DNA from: Enterococcus faecalis
GTDB taxonomy: Bacteria; Bacillota; Bacilli; Lactobacillales; Enterococcaceae
Reading direction: 5' to 3'
Assembly: GCF_029024925.1 (NCBI RefSeq)
Contig: NZ_CP118962.1
Coordinates: 1,582,001 to 1,646,000 of the forward strand
Length of the DNA: 64,000 nucleotides
The translations under genes were made by a program, and so were the position numbers. Below the pieces are notes generated by a model, which did not search any database, had not been told where the DNA came from, and saw only the letters and a program-made list of their open reading frames with translations. Positions 47,930 through 56,656 of this stretch are shown in pieces. Each line of letters begins with the position of its first letter. The first letter of the stretch is position 1.

Positions 47930-49249
47930 TTAAGAAAATATTTTTATTTTAAAGATAAAAAATTCTTCATCCTGCAATACTTTATATTCTATATTGTAAT
48001 TATTCAGAATATTACTTACAATATATAAACCTAATCCATTACTATTTTCCTTATTTAAATCAAATTTAACATCAAATATTTTATCCATATTCGAAATTTT
48101 ATTGTTACCGTATGAATTCTCTATATATAACCAATCATTAACTATCCCAATATTAATTACCCCATTTACATCAGTATATTTTACCGCATTACTAATCAAA
48201 TTAGATAGAATAATCTTTAAAGCTGTTTTTCCTATATAAACATTCTCGTCTAATATATAATTATTGACAGTTATTTTCTTTTGATTTGCTAATATTTCAT
48301 ACTTTTTTAATATGTCTTCTAATGTATCATTTATTTTCAAATATTCTTCATCATTATTCAAATTTTCTATAGAATGAACTGATAATATTTGAGAAATATT
48401 TTTTGTTAAACTATCAACGATTTCAATACATTCATTAATATAAATATCTCTTTCTTTATATTTTCCAATATTGTATTTCATGTTTTCCAGTATTATTTTA
48501 AGACTAGCAAGAGGGGTTTTAAGTTCATGGGATGCACCTTTAAAAAAGTCATATTTTAACTTTTCTAATTTTAAAATTTCTTTATTTTTAAATTCCAAAT
48601 CGTCAATTGTTCTTAATAAAGTAGAATACAAATCATTAATTTGTTGTTTTAATTCTCCAACTTCATCATTAGAGCTAACTTTTAAACTCATTTTTTTATC
48701 AAGTTTCATCATTTTATCAGTAACAATTTTTATTTCTTGTATATTATTTTTTATTGATTTTGCATAAATTAAAGAAATAATAGCAGAAAATAAAATTGAT
48801 ATTAATAAAGAATATGGTAAAAATTTAAGGCTTAAATCTTTCGCATCTTTTTGCATATCAGCTGTAGAAACAAATTGTAGATTTGTTTTTTTACCATCAT
48901 TAAGCTTTATTTCTCTTTCTTCAATTATCAAAGAATTACTATCACTTTCTAAATTAACATTTATATTATCTTTGATTTGTATTTCATTCTTATTATTTTT
49001 TTCTTTTATGAATACTTTTATTTCACTACTCTTGGAATAAAACTCCAAAGTTTGTTCTATATATTTTATTTCTTTTCCATTCATATTACTAGAAATTTCA
49101 TTTGCCATATTATGAATCTTTTCTTTTCTCGTCTCCAAATATGTTTTAGGAAAGATAAAAAAAACTAATGAATGAACTAATATAATTATTATTCCAAGAA
49201 CAGAAAATATTTGTATGAACATTTTTGGAAATATCTTTAATTTTTTCAT
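47930..49249 (-). CDS. Sensor histidine kinase (VncS-like)
   Basis: A 439-residue membrane kinase. One helix at residues 11-33, an extracellular region (about 35-140), a second helix (about 145-163) and HAMP linker lead to the HisKA domain with His241 (GASHELKTPLASL) and the ATPase domain (NLISNAVKYTD; NSNGLGLYIV). Length, topology and pairing match VncS of pneumococcus (about 442 residues). Its ATG overlaps the regulator's stop by four bases. Very AT-rich, Lys/Asn/Ile-heavy coding again points to a clostridial-type donor. The signal sensed is unknown. Confidence 0.82.
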   Translation of the reverse strand: MKKLKIFPKMFIQIFSVLGIIIILVHSLVFFIFPKTYLETRKEKIHNMANEISSNMNGKEIKYIEQTLEFYSKSSEIKVFIKEKNNKNEIQIKDNINVNLESDSNSLIIEEREIKLNDGKKTNLQFVSTADMQKDAKDLSLKFLPYSLLISILFSAIISLIYAKSIKNNIQEIKIVTDKMMKLDKKMSLKVSSNDEVGELKQQINDLYSTLLRTIDDLEFKNKEILKLEKLKYDFFKGASHELKTPLASLKIILENMKYNIGKYKERDIYINECIEIVDSLTKNISQILSVHSIENLNNDEEYLKINDTLEDILKKYEILANQKKITVNNYILDENVYIGKTALKIILSNLISNAVKYTDVNGVINIGIVNDWLYIENSYGNNKISNMDKIFDVKFDLNKENSNGLGLYIVSNILNNYNIEYKVLQDEEFFIFKIKIFS

Positions 49250-49899
49250 TTTCTCTCCAATTTATATCCTACATTTCTTATAGTAGTTATACAGTCTAAT
49301 TGTAATTTTTTTCTAAGTTCTTTTATATATACATCTATTACTCGATCATAAGGAGTTTCTTCGCTATCTTTCCATACATAATCAATAATTTGCATTCTTG
49401 TTAACACTTGTCCATTATTATCCAATAAACATTTTAATACTTCTAGTTCTTTTGCATTTACATCTATTTCTTCACCATTTATTTTAGCTGTATAGCTATT
49501 AAAATTAACCGATAGATCCTTATATTCAAACTTCTCTAAATGTCCATAATTCTTCTTAATTAAAGAATCTATTCTAGCTTTTAAGACCGGCAATGAAAAT
49601 GGCTTTTCTACATATCCGTCTACTAAATTAGTAAATGCATCAATTTTATATTCTTCATCACTAAATGCAGTCAAGATTAGAATTGGTAAATTGCTTTTCT
49701 TTCTAATTTCTTTCAACACTTCTAAACCATTTATAAAAGGTATCTGAATGTCTAAGATAACCAAATTTATATCGCTATTAAATTTTGACAAGGCTTCTCT
49801 TCCATCTTTAGCTTGAATAACAGTATATCCAAATTCTGAAAGATATTCACTTATTCCCTCTCTTATCATATTATCATCTTCAACAGTTAATATTTTCAT
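49246..49899 (-). CDS. OmpR-family response regulator (VncR-like)
   Basis: A 217-residue regulator: receiver domain (1-115) with acidic pocket Glu7-Asp8-Asp9, phospho-acceptor Asp50 (LVILDIQIPF), Thr in ILTAFSD and Lys in YVEKPFS, then a winged-helix DNA-binding domain (about 125-215; DYVWKDSEETPYDRVIDVYI). ATG 49,897-49,899 follows GGAGGT. It is cotranslated with the kinase gene. An inverted repeat lies just upstream of its promoter region. It probably controls the ABC genes that once lay directly upstream. Confidence 0.87.
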   Translation of the reverse strand: MKILTVEDDNMIREGISEYLSEFGYTVIQAKDGREALSKFNSDINLVILDIQIPFINGLEVLKEIRKKSNLPILILTAFSDEEYKIDAFTNLVDGYVEKPFSLPVLKARIDSLIKKNYGHLEKFEYKDLSVNFNSYTAKINGEEIDVNAKELEVLKCLLDNNGQVLTRMQIIDYVWKDSEETPYDRVIDVYIKELRKKLQLDCITTIRNVGYKLERK

Positions 49900-49922
49900 A
49901 TATACCTCCACTTAAGCCTATA

Positions 49923-49966
49923 CACTAGATATTATACAGCATATTATGGCTCTATAATATCTAGTG
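49923..49966. repeat. Inverted repeat upstream of the vncR-like gene
   Basis: Perfect 14-bp arms CACTAGATATTATA (49,923-49,936) and TATAATATCTAGTG (49,953-49,966) with a 16-base loop. It may be the terminator or attenuator left from the vex-vnc junction or an operator for the regulator. It overlaps the left end of the ISL3 remnant. Confidence 0.6.
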
Positions 49967-51315
49967 TTGGTGACGCCTTCTGTTGCCAATACTTTTTCTT
50001 CGTTTCAACTCAAAAAGAGACTCACTTTTGGTAAAATTTAGTCGACCAAAACATCACCCTACCAAAGGAGTCGCTCTATGGATAATCATACTAGAAAATT
50101 ACTCGGATTAACAGATAAACATTTATTTTTTGATGAAGATTGGCTGATTGAAAAAGAATATATGAGTATCGCACTTATCTGGAGTTGAAGAAACAACGAT
50201 TTAAATGTAAGTCTTGCCAAAGAACATTCGTAGCGGATACCTCTGTCGCTGAAAAATACTGTTTCATTAGTCAAAAAGTTCGTTGGTCTGTTATTGCTCG
50301 CTTAAAAGAGAATACTTCCATGACGGAAATCGCCCGTCAGAAAAATATCTCCACTTCTTCGGTCTATCGTGTCATGAAGAGATTTTACCGCCCATTGAAT
50401 CCTTTCAAACAGACTTTGCCAAAGGTCTTATGTTTTGATGAATTCAAATCGGTTCGACATGTGACCAGTGCAATGAGTTTTATCATGATGGACGGACAAA
50501 GCCATGCATTATTGGATATTGTCGAAAATCGACGCTTGCCTTATTTAGAACACTATTTTCTCGGTTTTCATTAGCGACTCGTGAAGCCGTTCAATGGATT
50601 GTTATTGATATGTATGCGCCTTATGTTTCATTGGTGAAAAAGCTTTTCCCGAATGCTCAGTTGATCATCGACCGTTTCCACATCGTCCAACATATTGGCA
50701 GAACCTTCTTGAATCATCGAGTGAAAGAAACCACGGCACGGCTTAAAGGAACTTCCCACTCTCAACGAGGGTTAGGGAAAAAATTGAAACGCTATTGGAA
50801 ACTCCTACAAAAAGAAGAAGCAAAGTTAAACTACGAAAAAAGGGTTTGGCGTGCCAGTTTTAAAGATTATTTGACTGAAAGTGAGATTGTCGATCGACTG
50901 TTATCTGCTTGTCCCAACCTGCGCCAAGGCTATCAGTTATACCAAGACATTCTTTATGCGGTAAAGAAAAGAGATCAGTCATTATTTGAGGACTGTTTAA
51001 ACAGAGAAGTCAGCGGTCTTCCTGAAACCTATACAACCACTTTACGAACGTTTAAAAAGTTTCTGCCACAGATCCAAAATGCGCTTCACTACAGCTATTC
51101 AAATGGACCATTGGAATGTTTAAACAACCACATCAAAGTATTAAAACGCAATGCGTACGGCTTTCGCAGCTTTTACAATTTCAAACTACGGATCATGATT
51201 CGTCATGGCAAAACATTTTTAACCAAATAAACAGAACAGGAAGAGGGTTTCTTCTTTCTGTTCTGTCCAAATTATTCTAAGATTTCTCTTTACCAACATC
51301 ATTTGACAAAGAGCC
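49948..51315 (+). mobile_element. ISL3-family insertion sequence remnant
   Basis: GGCTCT...GTGTTGGT at 49,948 and, inverted, GGCTCTTTGTCAAATGATGT at 51,315 are degenerate terminal repeats of an ISL3 element. The transposase within is broken in several places. It lies between the vex3-like gene and the vncR-like gene, dividing what is one locus in pneumococcus. Confidence 0.75.
50078..51230 (+). pseudogene. ISL3-family transposase, broken
   Basis: Starting at ATG 50,078 (AAAGGAG upstream), MDNHTRKLLGLTDKHLFFDE begins a typical ISL3 transposase, but the zinc-finger segment is mostly deleted and a TGA follows near 50,186. The frame resumes LELKKQRFKCKSCQRTFVAD, with helix-turn-helix and the first Asp (CFDEFKS), to a stop at 50,574. 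It then shifts to WIVIDMYAPYVSLVKKLFP, IIDRFHIVQHI and ECLNNHIKVLKRNAYGFR, ending at 51,230. At least one deletion and one frameshift make it inactive. Confidence 0.85.
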
Positions 51316-51360
51316 TTTATACTACACTCTCATTTTTGGTGCTAAAAAGCACCGAAAATT

Positions 51361-52737
51361 TTAATTATTGTCAATTAATAATTCTTTTGGATTCCTTCTT
51401 AATATATTGAATGAAGAAATAATCAATGATACAAGAAGTACTAAACTCATAAATATAACTACATAAATCATGAATTTAGGTAATACATTGATATCTAAAC
51501 TTGATAATGTCTTGTTAAATCCTTCAGCTTCTGCCCCACCACCTAATTGGCTAGATGCAGATTGTTTAGCTATTTGTTTAGCTATATCACCAGTAACCTT
51601 ATTCAATATATTATTCCCAAGCTTGTCAGCTGTATATTGAGCTAAGAAATAGGAACCAACGAATGCGGGGATTGATATAAATACCATCTCAATTAGGAAT
51701 TGACCAAAAATTTCTAATTTTGATATACCTAATGATAGTAATACTGCTATTTCTTTCTTTCTAGCATTCATCCATAAGAATAATAATAATGAAACTACAA
51801 CTCCTGCAAATATTAATGAGCCAAAAAATAATTTATTTGAAATTGAGTAAATACCTGATATAGATTGTTGTAATGCAGGGTAATTTGATGAACTTTTAAT
51901 CAAATTATATTCTCTCCAATTTATATCTAATTTCCCAAGATCTTTTATTACACTATCAAGATTCTTATCACCTTTTACAAAGAATGTTGCATCTTGGTAT
52001 ACAGCTGTATCTTCGGTATTACCATAAACTTTAGCAGCTGTATGAACATCAGTGATTAATGTATTTTCGTATAGTTCTTGTGCTGCACTTACTCCACCGC
52101 TATTATGCCCATCGAATAGACCTTTAATTTCTACTTCTACTGTTTCATCTGCACCTTTCTCATTATCAGCATCAAATAAATTAGATTTTATTTTTATCTT
52201 ATCTCCAACTTTAAGGTTATTTTTTTCAGCTAAATCTTTATGCATTAAGATTTTATTTTTATCTTCATTTTCTAAATGCTTTCCTTCTACTAATTTATAT
52301 GCTTCTGATACAAATTTTGTTTCTTTTGTTGAGTCGTTAACCCCAGTTAACATAACTGTTCTTTTAAAATTCTTTGCTCTTTCAGGTGATTGATTCGCAA
52401 GAGTCTCTTGAGTTTCAATAATATCATAATCAACTAAATCTGCAACACTGTTTATTCTTTTTACATAGGAGTCTATACTATCTGTTTGAGATATCTTTTT
52501 AATATCTTCACCTTTTACATTTCCCCCACCTCTAGGTGTTCCTGGATTTACTTGTCTATTTATCTCCATAGAAAAACTATTTGTTATATTAGCAAATGTT
52601 TCTTTTGAAGCTCTGTCCGTAGCATCTTTAATAGATAAACTAATGAGACTTAAAGTTGACATAGATAAAATAACTAATATGATAATTAATGATTTTAAAC
52701 TTTTTCTAGTTACATAAGCAAATGCATTTTTTATCAT
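51361..52737 (-). CDS. FtsX/MacB-type ABC permease (Vex3-like)
   Basis: A 458-residue permease: helix at 19-38, a large extracellular domain (about 40-300) and three C-terminal helices (about 302-325, 350-375, 425-447) with LLFLWMNARKKEIAVLLSLGISK between the first two, the FtsX-domain signature. The external part holds a Gly-rich loop (GTPRGGGN) and SQLGGGAEAEG. Length is almost the same as pneumococcal Vex3 (about 459). Its ATG overlaps the end of the ATPase gene by one base. These systems are thought to export or act on peptides or envelope-active compounds, not import nutrients. Confidence 0.85.
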   Translation of the reverse strand: MIKNAFAYVTRKSLKSLIIILVILSMSTLSLISLSIKDATDRASKETFANITNSFSMEINRQVNPGTPRGGGNVKGEDIKKISQTDSIDSYVKRINSVADLVDYDIIETQETLANQSPERAKNFKRTVMLTGVNDSTKETKFVSEAYKLVEGKHLENEDKNKILMHKDLAEKNNLKVGDKIKIKSNLFDADNEKGADETVEVEIKGLFDGHNSGGVSAAQELYENTLITDVHTAAKVYGNTEDTAVYQDATFFVKGDKNLDSVIKDLGKLDINWREYNLIKSSSNYPALQQSISGIYSISNKLFFGSLIFAGVVVSLLLFLWMNARKKEIAVLLSLGISKLEIFGQFLIEMVFISIPAFVGSYFLAQYTADKLGNNILNKVTGDIAKQIAKQSASSQLGGGAEAEGFNKTLSSLDINVLPKFMIYVVIFMSLVLLVSLIISSFNILRRNPKELLIDNN

Positions 52738-53393
52738 TATTCAACCTCCAAATTCATTTTATTTACTTTTTTCAACTTTTTACCACTTAGTTCTAAAATG
52801 ATATCCGCAGAATCTGCTACTTCCTTACTATGTGTTACAACTATTACACATTTATTTCTATCTTTAGCTAATGTCTTTAATATATTAATTATTTCTCCAG
52901 CAGTAACACTGTCTAGATTACCAGTAGGCTCATCAGCTAGTATTATTGGAGCATCTGATACCAATGCTCTAGCAATAGCTACTCTTTGTTGCTGTCCACC
53001 AGATAATTTCATAACATTTCTTTTTATTTGTTTTTTATCTAAACCTAGTTCAAACAAGATACTTTCATCTGCTGATTTATTTACTAATCTAATATTTTCA
53101 ACTGGTGATAAATAATCTATTAAATTATAGTTTTGAAATACTAAAGATATATTATTTTTTCTATGATTACTATATCCTTTATTTTGTATATCTTCATTCT
53201 TAAACAATATTTTTCCTGTTTGAGGTTTATCAAGTCCAGCAAGTAAGGAAAGAAGTGTAGATTTTCCTGTTCCTGACTTTCCTACTATCGCATAAAACTT
53301 CCCAAGTTCAAATTTTTGATTTACTCCTGACAAAACTTTTTCTTTAGAATTTGCATAACTATATGCTACATTCTTTATTTCTAATATATCCAT
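52737..53393 (-). CDS. ABC transporter ATPase (Vex2-like, MacB/LolD class)
   Basis: A 218-residue ABC ATPase with Walker A GKSGTGKST near residue 40, Q-loop (LVFQNYNLIDYL), signature LSGGQQQRVAIARAL, Walker B PIILADEPTGNLDS and switch His (VVTHSKE). The class is that of MacB/LolD, which powers FtsX-type permeases. ATG 53,391-53,393 follows TAGGAGA. It sits between the two permease genes with a nine-base gap before it and a one-base overlap after, so the three form one complex (two permeases plus ATPase dimer). Confidence 0.9.
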   Translation of the reverse strand: MDILEIKNVAYSYANSKEKVLSGVNQKFELGKFYAIVGKSGTGKSTLLSLLAGLDKPQTGKILFKNEDIQNKGYSNHRKNNISLVFQNYNLIDYLSPVENIRLVNKSADESILFELGLDKKQIKRNVMKLSGGQQQRVAIARALVSDAPIILADEPTGNLDSVTAGEIINILKTLAKDRNKCVIVVTHSKEVADSADIILELSGKKLKKVNKMNLEVE

Positions 53394-53402
53394 TATTTTC
53401 TC

Positions 53403-54680
53403 CTAACTTATTTTTGATAAGATTTCTTTAGGCTTCTTGATTAACATTAATGAAGAAGCAAATACAACTGATAAAACAATAATACTTATTAATATTAAAT
53501 AACTTTGTCCAAGCGTTGTTATATTTGACATAAAACTACTATTATTTATTAAACTTCCACCGGAAATCATTGAATCCTCTGAGTTAATGAATCCATCTAC
53601 AATTACTTTTAGTAATACATTTCCTAAAAATAAGGAAGATATTATGCTTGGTATCGATATGAATATTAACTCGAATATAAATCGCATTATAATTTGTATC
53701 TTAGATGTTCCAATAGATAAAAATATACCTATTTCATAAATTCTTTCCCTTAACCATAGAATCAAGATTAATGAAAGAACAACCATCCCAACTAACATAA
53801 TAGAATAAGTCATTACTTTTATTATATATTTTATTCCACTCACTGACTCTAAAGACTCTTCAAACGCATTAGAATCTTTTTCAACAAAATACTTTGACTC
53901 ATCAATTTTAAGCTCTTTCAATTTGTTTAAGGCTAAGTCTGTAGATTCTGCACTACCAGAATACATTAAAATTTTATTTGCAATTTCATTATTTTCTGAA
54001 TTGTTTAATATCTCTTGGCTTGTTGAATAATCTACAAACACCATATTTTCACTAAAATCAGAAGATAATCCTGTATATGTTTCCTGTTTTTTACCAGAAA
54101 AGATCCCTATAATTTTAAATTTATGACTTTTTATTTTTCCACTTTTTTCAATATCTAGTAATTCAAGATCAACTTCATCACCTAATTTTAGATTGTTTTG
54201 TTTAGCAAATTCTTCATGAACAATAATTGAATTCTTATCATTTTCTTCTATATTTTTACCTTCTTTAATTGTAAATACTCCACTACTAAATAAAATATTT
54301 CTTTTAGTATTATTTGTAGCTTCGAGTGAAACAACATTCTTAAATTCGTCAGATAAATCTTCTCTATTTATTCTTTGTTCTCCGCTAACTACTTTAGCAT
54401 CTTTTAGTTTTGCTAATCCATCATATTGAATTATTTTTTCTTCAATTTCTTTTAATTTTTCAATATCTTTAAATTGATTAACATTAAAATATTTACCATC
54501 TTTTTTTGTTATTGATATTGAAGAATTAGAACTTTCATATAAAGCCTTTTCTATTTCATTGCTTGATTTCATTATTGTTAAACAAGAATACAAGCAAGAA
54601 AGAACTATAGTTAATATGATAAAAATTATTAAAGTTCTATTTTTCTTTCTTGTAATATATGCTATAGCATTTTTTATCAC
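53403..54680 (-). CDS. FtsX/MacB-type ABC permease (Vex1-like)
   Basis: A 425-residue permease related to the 458-residue partner: both begin MIKNAxAYxTRK and end in three FtsX helices (here about 282-305, 330-352, 392-415) with LILWLRERIYEIGIFLSIGTSKI. The extracellular domain spans about residues 35-275. The length equals pneumococcal Vex1. ATG 54,678-54,680 has GGAAAGTG upstream. It is first in the locus. All three ABC genes look intact although their two-component genes are now separated by an insertion sequence. Confidence 0.85.
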   Translation of the reverse strand: MIKNAIAYITRKKNRTLIIFIILTIVLSCLYSCLTIMKSSNEIEKALYESSNSSISITKKDGKYFNVNQFKDIEKLKEIEEKIIQYDGLAKLKDAKVVSGEQRINREDLSDEFKNVVSLEATNNTKRNILFSSGVFTIKEGKNIEENDKNSIIVHEEFAKQNNLKLGDEVDLELLDIEKSGKIKSHKFKIIGIFSGKKQETYTGLSSDFSENMVFVDYSTSQEILNNSENNEIANKILMYSGSAESTDLALNKLKELKIDESKYFVEKDSNAFEESLESVSGIKYIIKVMTYSIMLVGMVVLSLILILWLRERIYEIGIFLSIGTSKIQIIMRFIFELIFISIPSIISSLFLGNVLLKVIVDGFINSEDSMISGGSLINNSSFMSNITTLGQSYLILISIIVLSVVFASSLMLIKKPKEILSKIS

Positions 54681-54698
54681 TTTCCTAACTACTCCTCT

Positions 54699-54803
54699 CT
54701 ATTTTCTTACTCCATAACTAATTGCATCCACTGGACAAGCATTTTTACATCGTCCACATCTGATACACTCCAGATGATTGCAATTCTCAATTGAAATAAA
54801 TGC
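54699..54803 (-). pseudogene. C-terminal remnant of a 4Fe-4S ferredoxin-type protein
   Basis: A short minus-strand frame without start codon reads SIENCNHLECIRCGRCKNAC, then PVDAISYGVRK, and ends TAG 54,699-54,701. CIRCGRCKNACP is a 4Fe-4S cluster motif. It is the tail of a polyferredoxin or NapH-like membrane protein of the kind found with TlpA-type redoxins, cut off upstream of the ABC genes. It is not functional by itself. Confidence 0.65.
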
Positions 54804-54866
54804 TTAAAACGATCTCTTATTTTATATTTATCTTTTTTTGTACTACCATTTATAATATTTTTAATT

Positions 54867-55981
54867 CTATCCAATTCCAATACACTCCATACAAATTCTT
54901 ATCGCCTTATCCAAGACAACTTTAGTTTCTCCATTACTATCAACAAAGAAAGTCTCTGGCATAGCCTGTATACCATTCAATCTACCATTAAAGTTTGTCT
55001 TATCTGGCATTAAGAAAGGATATGAAGCCTTTGTCTTTTCATGTATTAACTTTGACTTTTCAATTGCTTCCTTGTTTTCACCGTTATCATCAACAGGATC
55101 TGTAACAACTCCAACGATATTTACACCCTTGCTTTTCATTTCATTCTGAACCTCAACCAAATCAGGAATTTCCTTTACACAAGCTGTACACCAAGTTGCA
55201 AATACATTTACCATAGTAAGATCATACTTCTCAAAATCTTTACTTGTAAAATCCTTGCCATTTATGTCCTTTGTTGATAGTTTACGTAAATCTTTAACCG
55301 ATTCTTTGTTAAATGCTTCTGTATTTTCTAAATCAGTTTTTTCTGATAGCACAAAACCATTTTTAGGACGTTCTTTTTTATCTATAATTTGAATCTCAGT
55401 TCTTTTTAATTCATCCAGAAGATTACTTTCAGCTCCGCTATTTGTGCTTAAATAGCAATCGTATTTTCCATCACTTGAAACTCCTATTTTAGTATGAGTA
55501 TCACATTTTATAATTTTAGATTTTTTTCTTCTGATGTATTTTTTTCAAATATACCAATAGTCCCAATTCTTTCAAGCTCATTTTGCCAATTTTTATATCC
55601 ATCGCCCATCTTTTCTATAACTGCATTCTTTTGTTCTTCTGTCATTTTTTCAAATGTCAAAATAGCATACTTTAGTTCTTTATCTATAGGACTTTGATCA
55701 TCTAACATCGCTATCTTTTTATCAGCTATATAATTTCTAAATTTGTCTGAGAGTTTAAATTTAAGCCCTAAATATTCATAAACATATTCTTTCTTTGCCT
55801 CCAATGTATAATCTGATGGCTTAAAAGTTTCATTTTTGCCATTTGCATTAATTGACATGCCTTCCTCTTCAGAACTTATGGATTGTCCTTCTTTTATTTT
55901 TACTTTTTTGACACCCAACTGCGCTTAAGCTCAAACATAATGCAAGTAATAGGCATGCTCCTCTTGGTACTATTTTTTCAT
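54867..55981 (-). pseudogene. TlpA/thioredoxin-like lipoprotein with three poly-A frameshifts
   Basis: Three consecutive frames rebuild one protein of about 370 residues. ATG 55,979-55,981 (GGAGGAA upstream) gives MKK, a shift in an A6 run, then VPRGACLLLALCLSLSAVGC, a lipoprotein signal. A shift in a second A6 run (55,904-55,909) leads to KVKIKEGQSISSEEEGMSIN through IGIFEKNTSEE. A shift in an A7 run (55,521-55,527) leads to KCDTHTKIGVSSDGKYDC and a thioredoxin fold with CxxC (FATWCTACVKEIPDL). Adding one A to each run restores a single frame. It would have been an extracellular disulfide reductase. Confidence 0.8.
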
Positions 55982-56255
55982 AAATTATTCCTCCTTTATT
56001 TTTTACACAATAGCATTTTATAGCTACTTTCAATAACATTCTACACACCTTTTATGAAACGTTGATGAAATATAATTTTTTATTTTTCCAAACTATGGTA
56101 TAACAATATAAGTATTATGCTTAAAGTTGTTCTTACACGATTAGTATATGATCGATTAATATATGAGCAAGCACAGTAAGTGTACGGACACTTACGAAAA
56201 AAATGATGAGGCAGCCCTTTGGGATCTGCTTCTTTTTTTATCAATTTTTAACTTG

Positions 56256-56271
56256 TTAGGGTGTACCCTAA
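56256..56271. other. oriT-like palindrome upstream of the mobC relic
   Basis: TTAGGGTGTACCCTAA is a palindrome with seven-base arms, followed by AGACCCCGAAATAC. It lies 32 bases upstream of the mobC ribosome-binding region, where mobilizable clostridial and enterococcal elements place oriT. No relaxase gene is present beside it, so it would be a relic. Confidence 0.45.
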
Positions 56272-56303
56272 GACCCCGAAATACATTCAAAGGAGGATTA
56301 CCT

Positions 56304-56656
56304 ATAGCAAATAGAATACGAAATGAAAGGCTTGAAATTAAATTAACAGAAGAAGAAAAGGCTCTTTTTGAGGAGAAAAGAAAACTTGCGAAATGTAAAA
56401 ATATGAGCCATTTCATCCGCAAGTGTGTTTTAGAAAAAGAAATATATTAAGTGGATTTAGAGCCGTTTAGAGATTTACAGGGTTTCCTTTCCAATGCTAC
56501 CAGCAACATAAATCAGATTGCAAAGCGTGTGAATTCCACCGGCATAATCTATAAGGACGATATAAATGATATGAAAAAGCAGATTGAGTATTTCTCAAAA
56601 GAGTTGTGGCAAATACATTCTCTGCTTCTTAACAGAACTTCCGGAGTGTTAAATGA
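56304..56656 (+). pseudogene. MobC-type relaxosome accessory protein, relic
   Basis: Behind a strong AAAGGAGG at 56,290, the codon at the expected start is ATA (56,304-56,306) in place of ATG. ANRIRNERLEIKLTEEEKAL, then KRKLAKCKNMSHFIRKCVLE follows, a TAA (56,448-56,450) stands where a CAA is expected, and then VDLEPFRDLQGFLSNATSNI, then NQIAKRVNSTGIIY continues. This is the MobC fold (ribbon-helix-helix plus NVNQIAKR-type motif) of mobilizable elements. An IS256 element cuts it at 56,654. Lost start, nonsense codon and truncation show it is dead. Confidence 0.75.
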
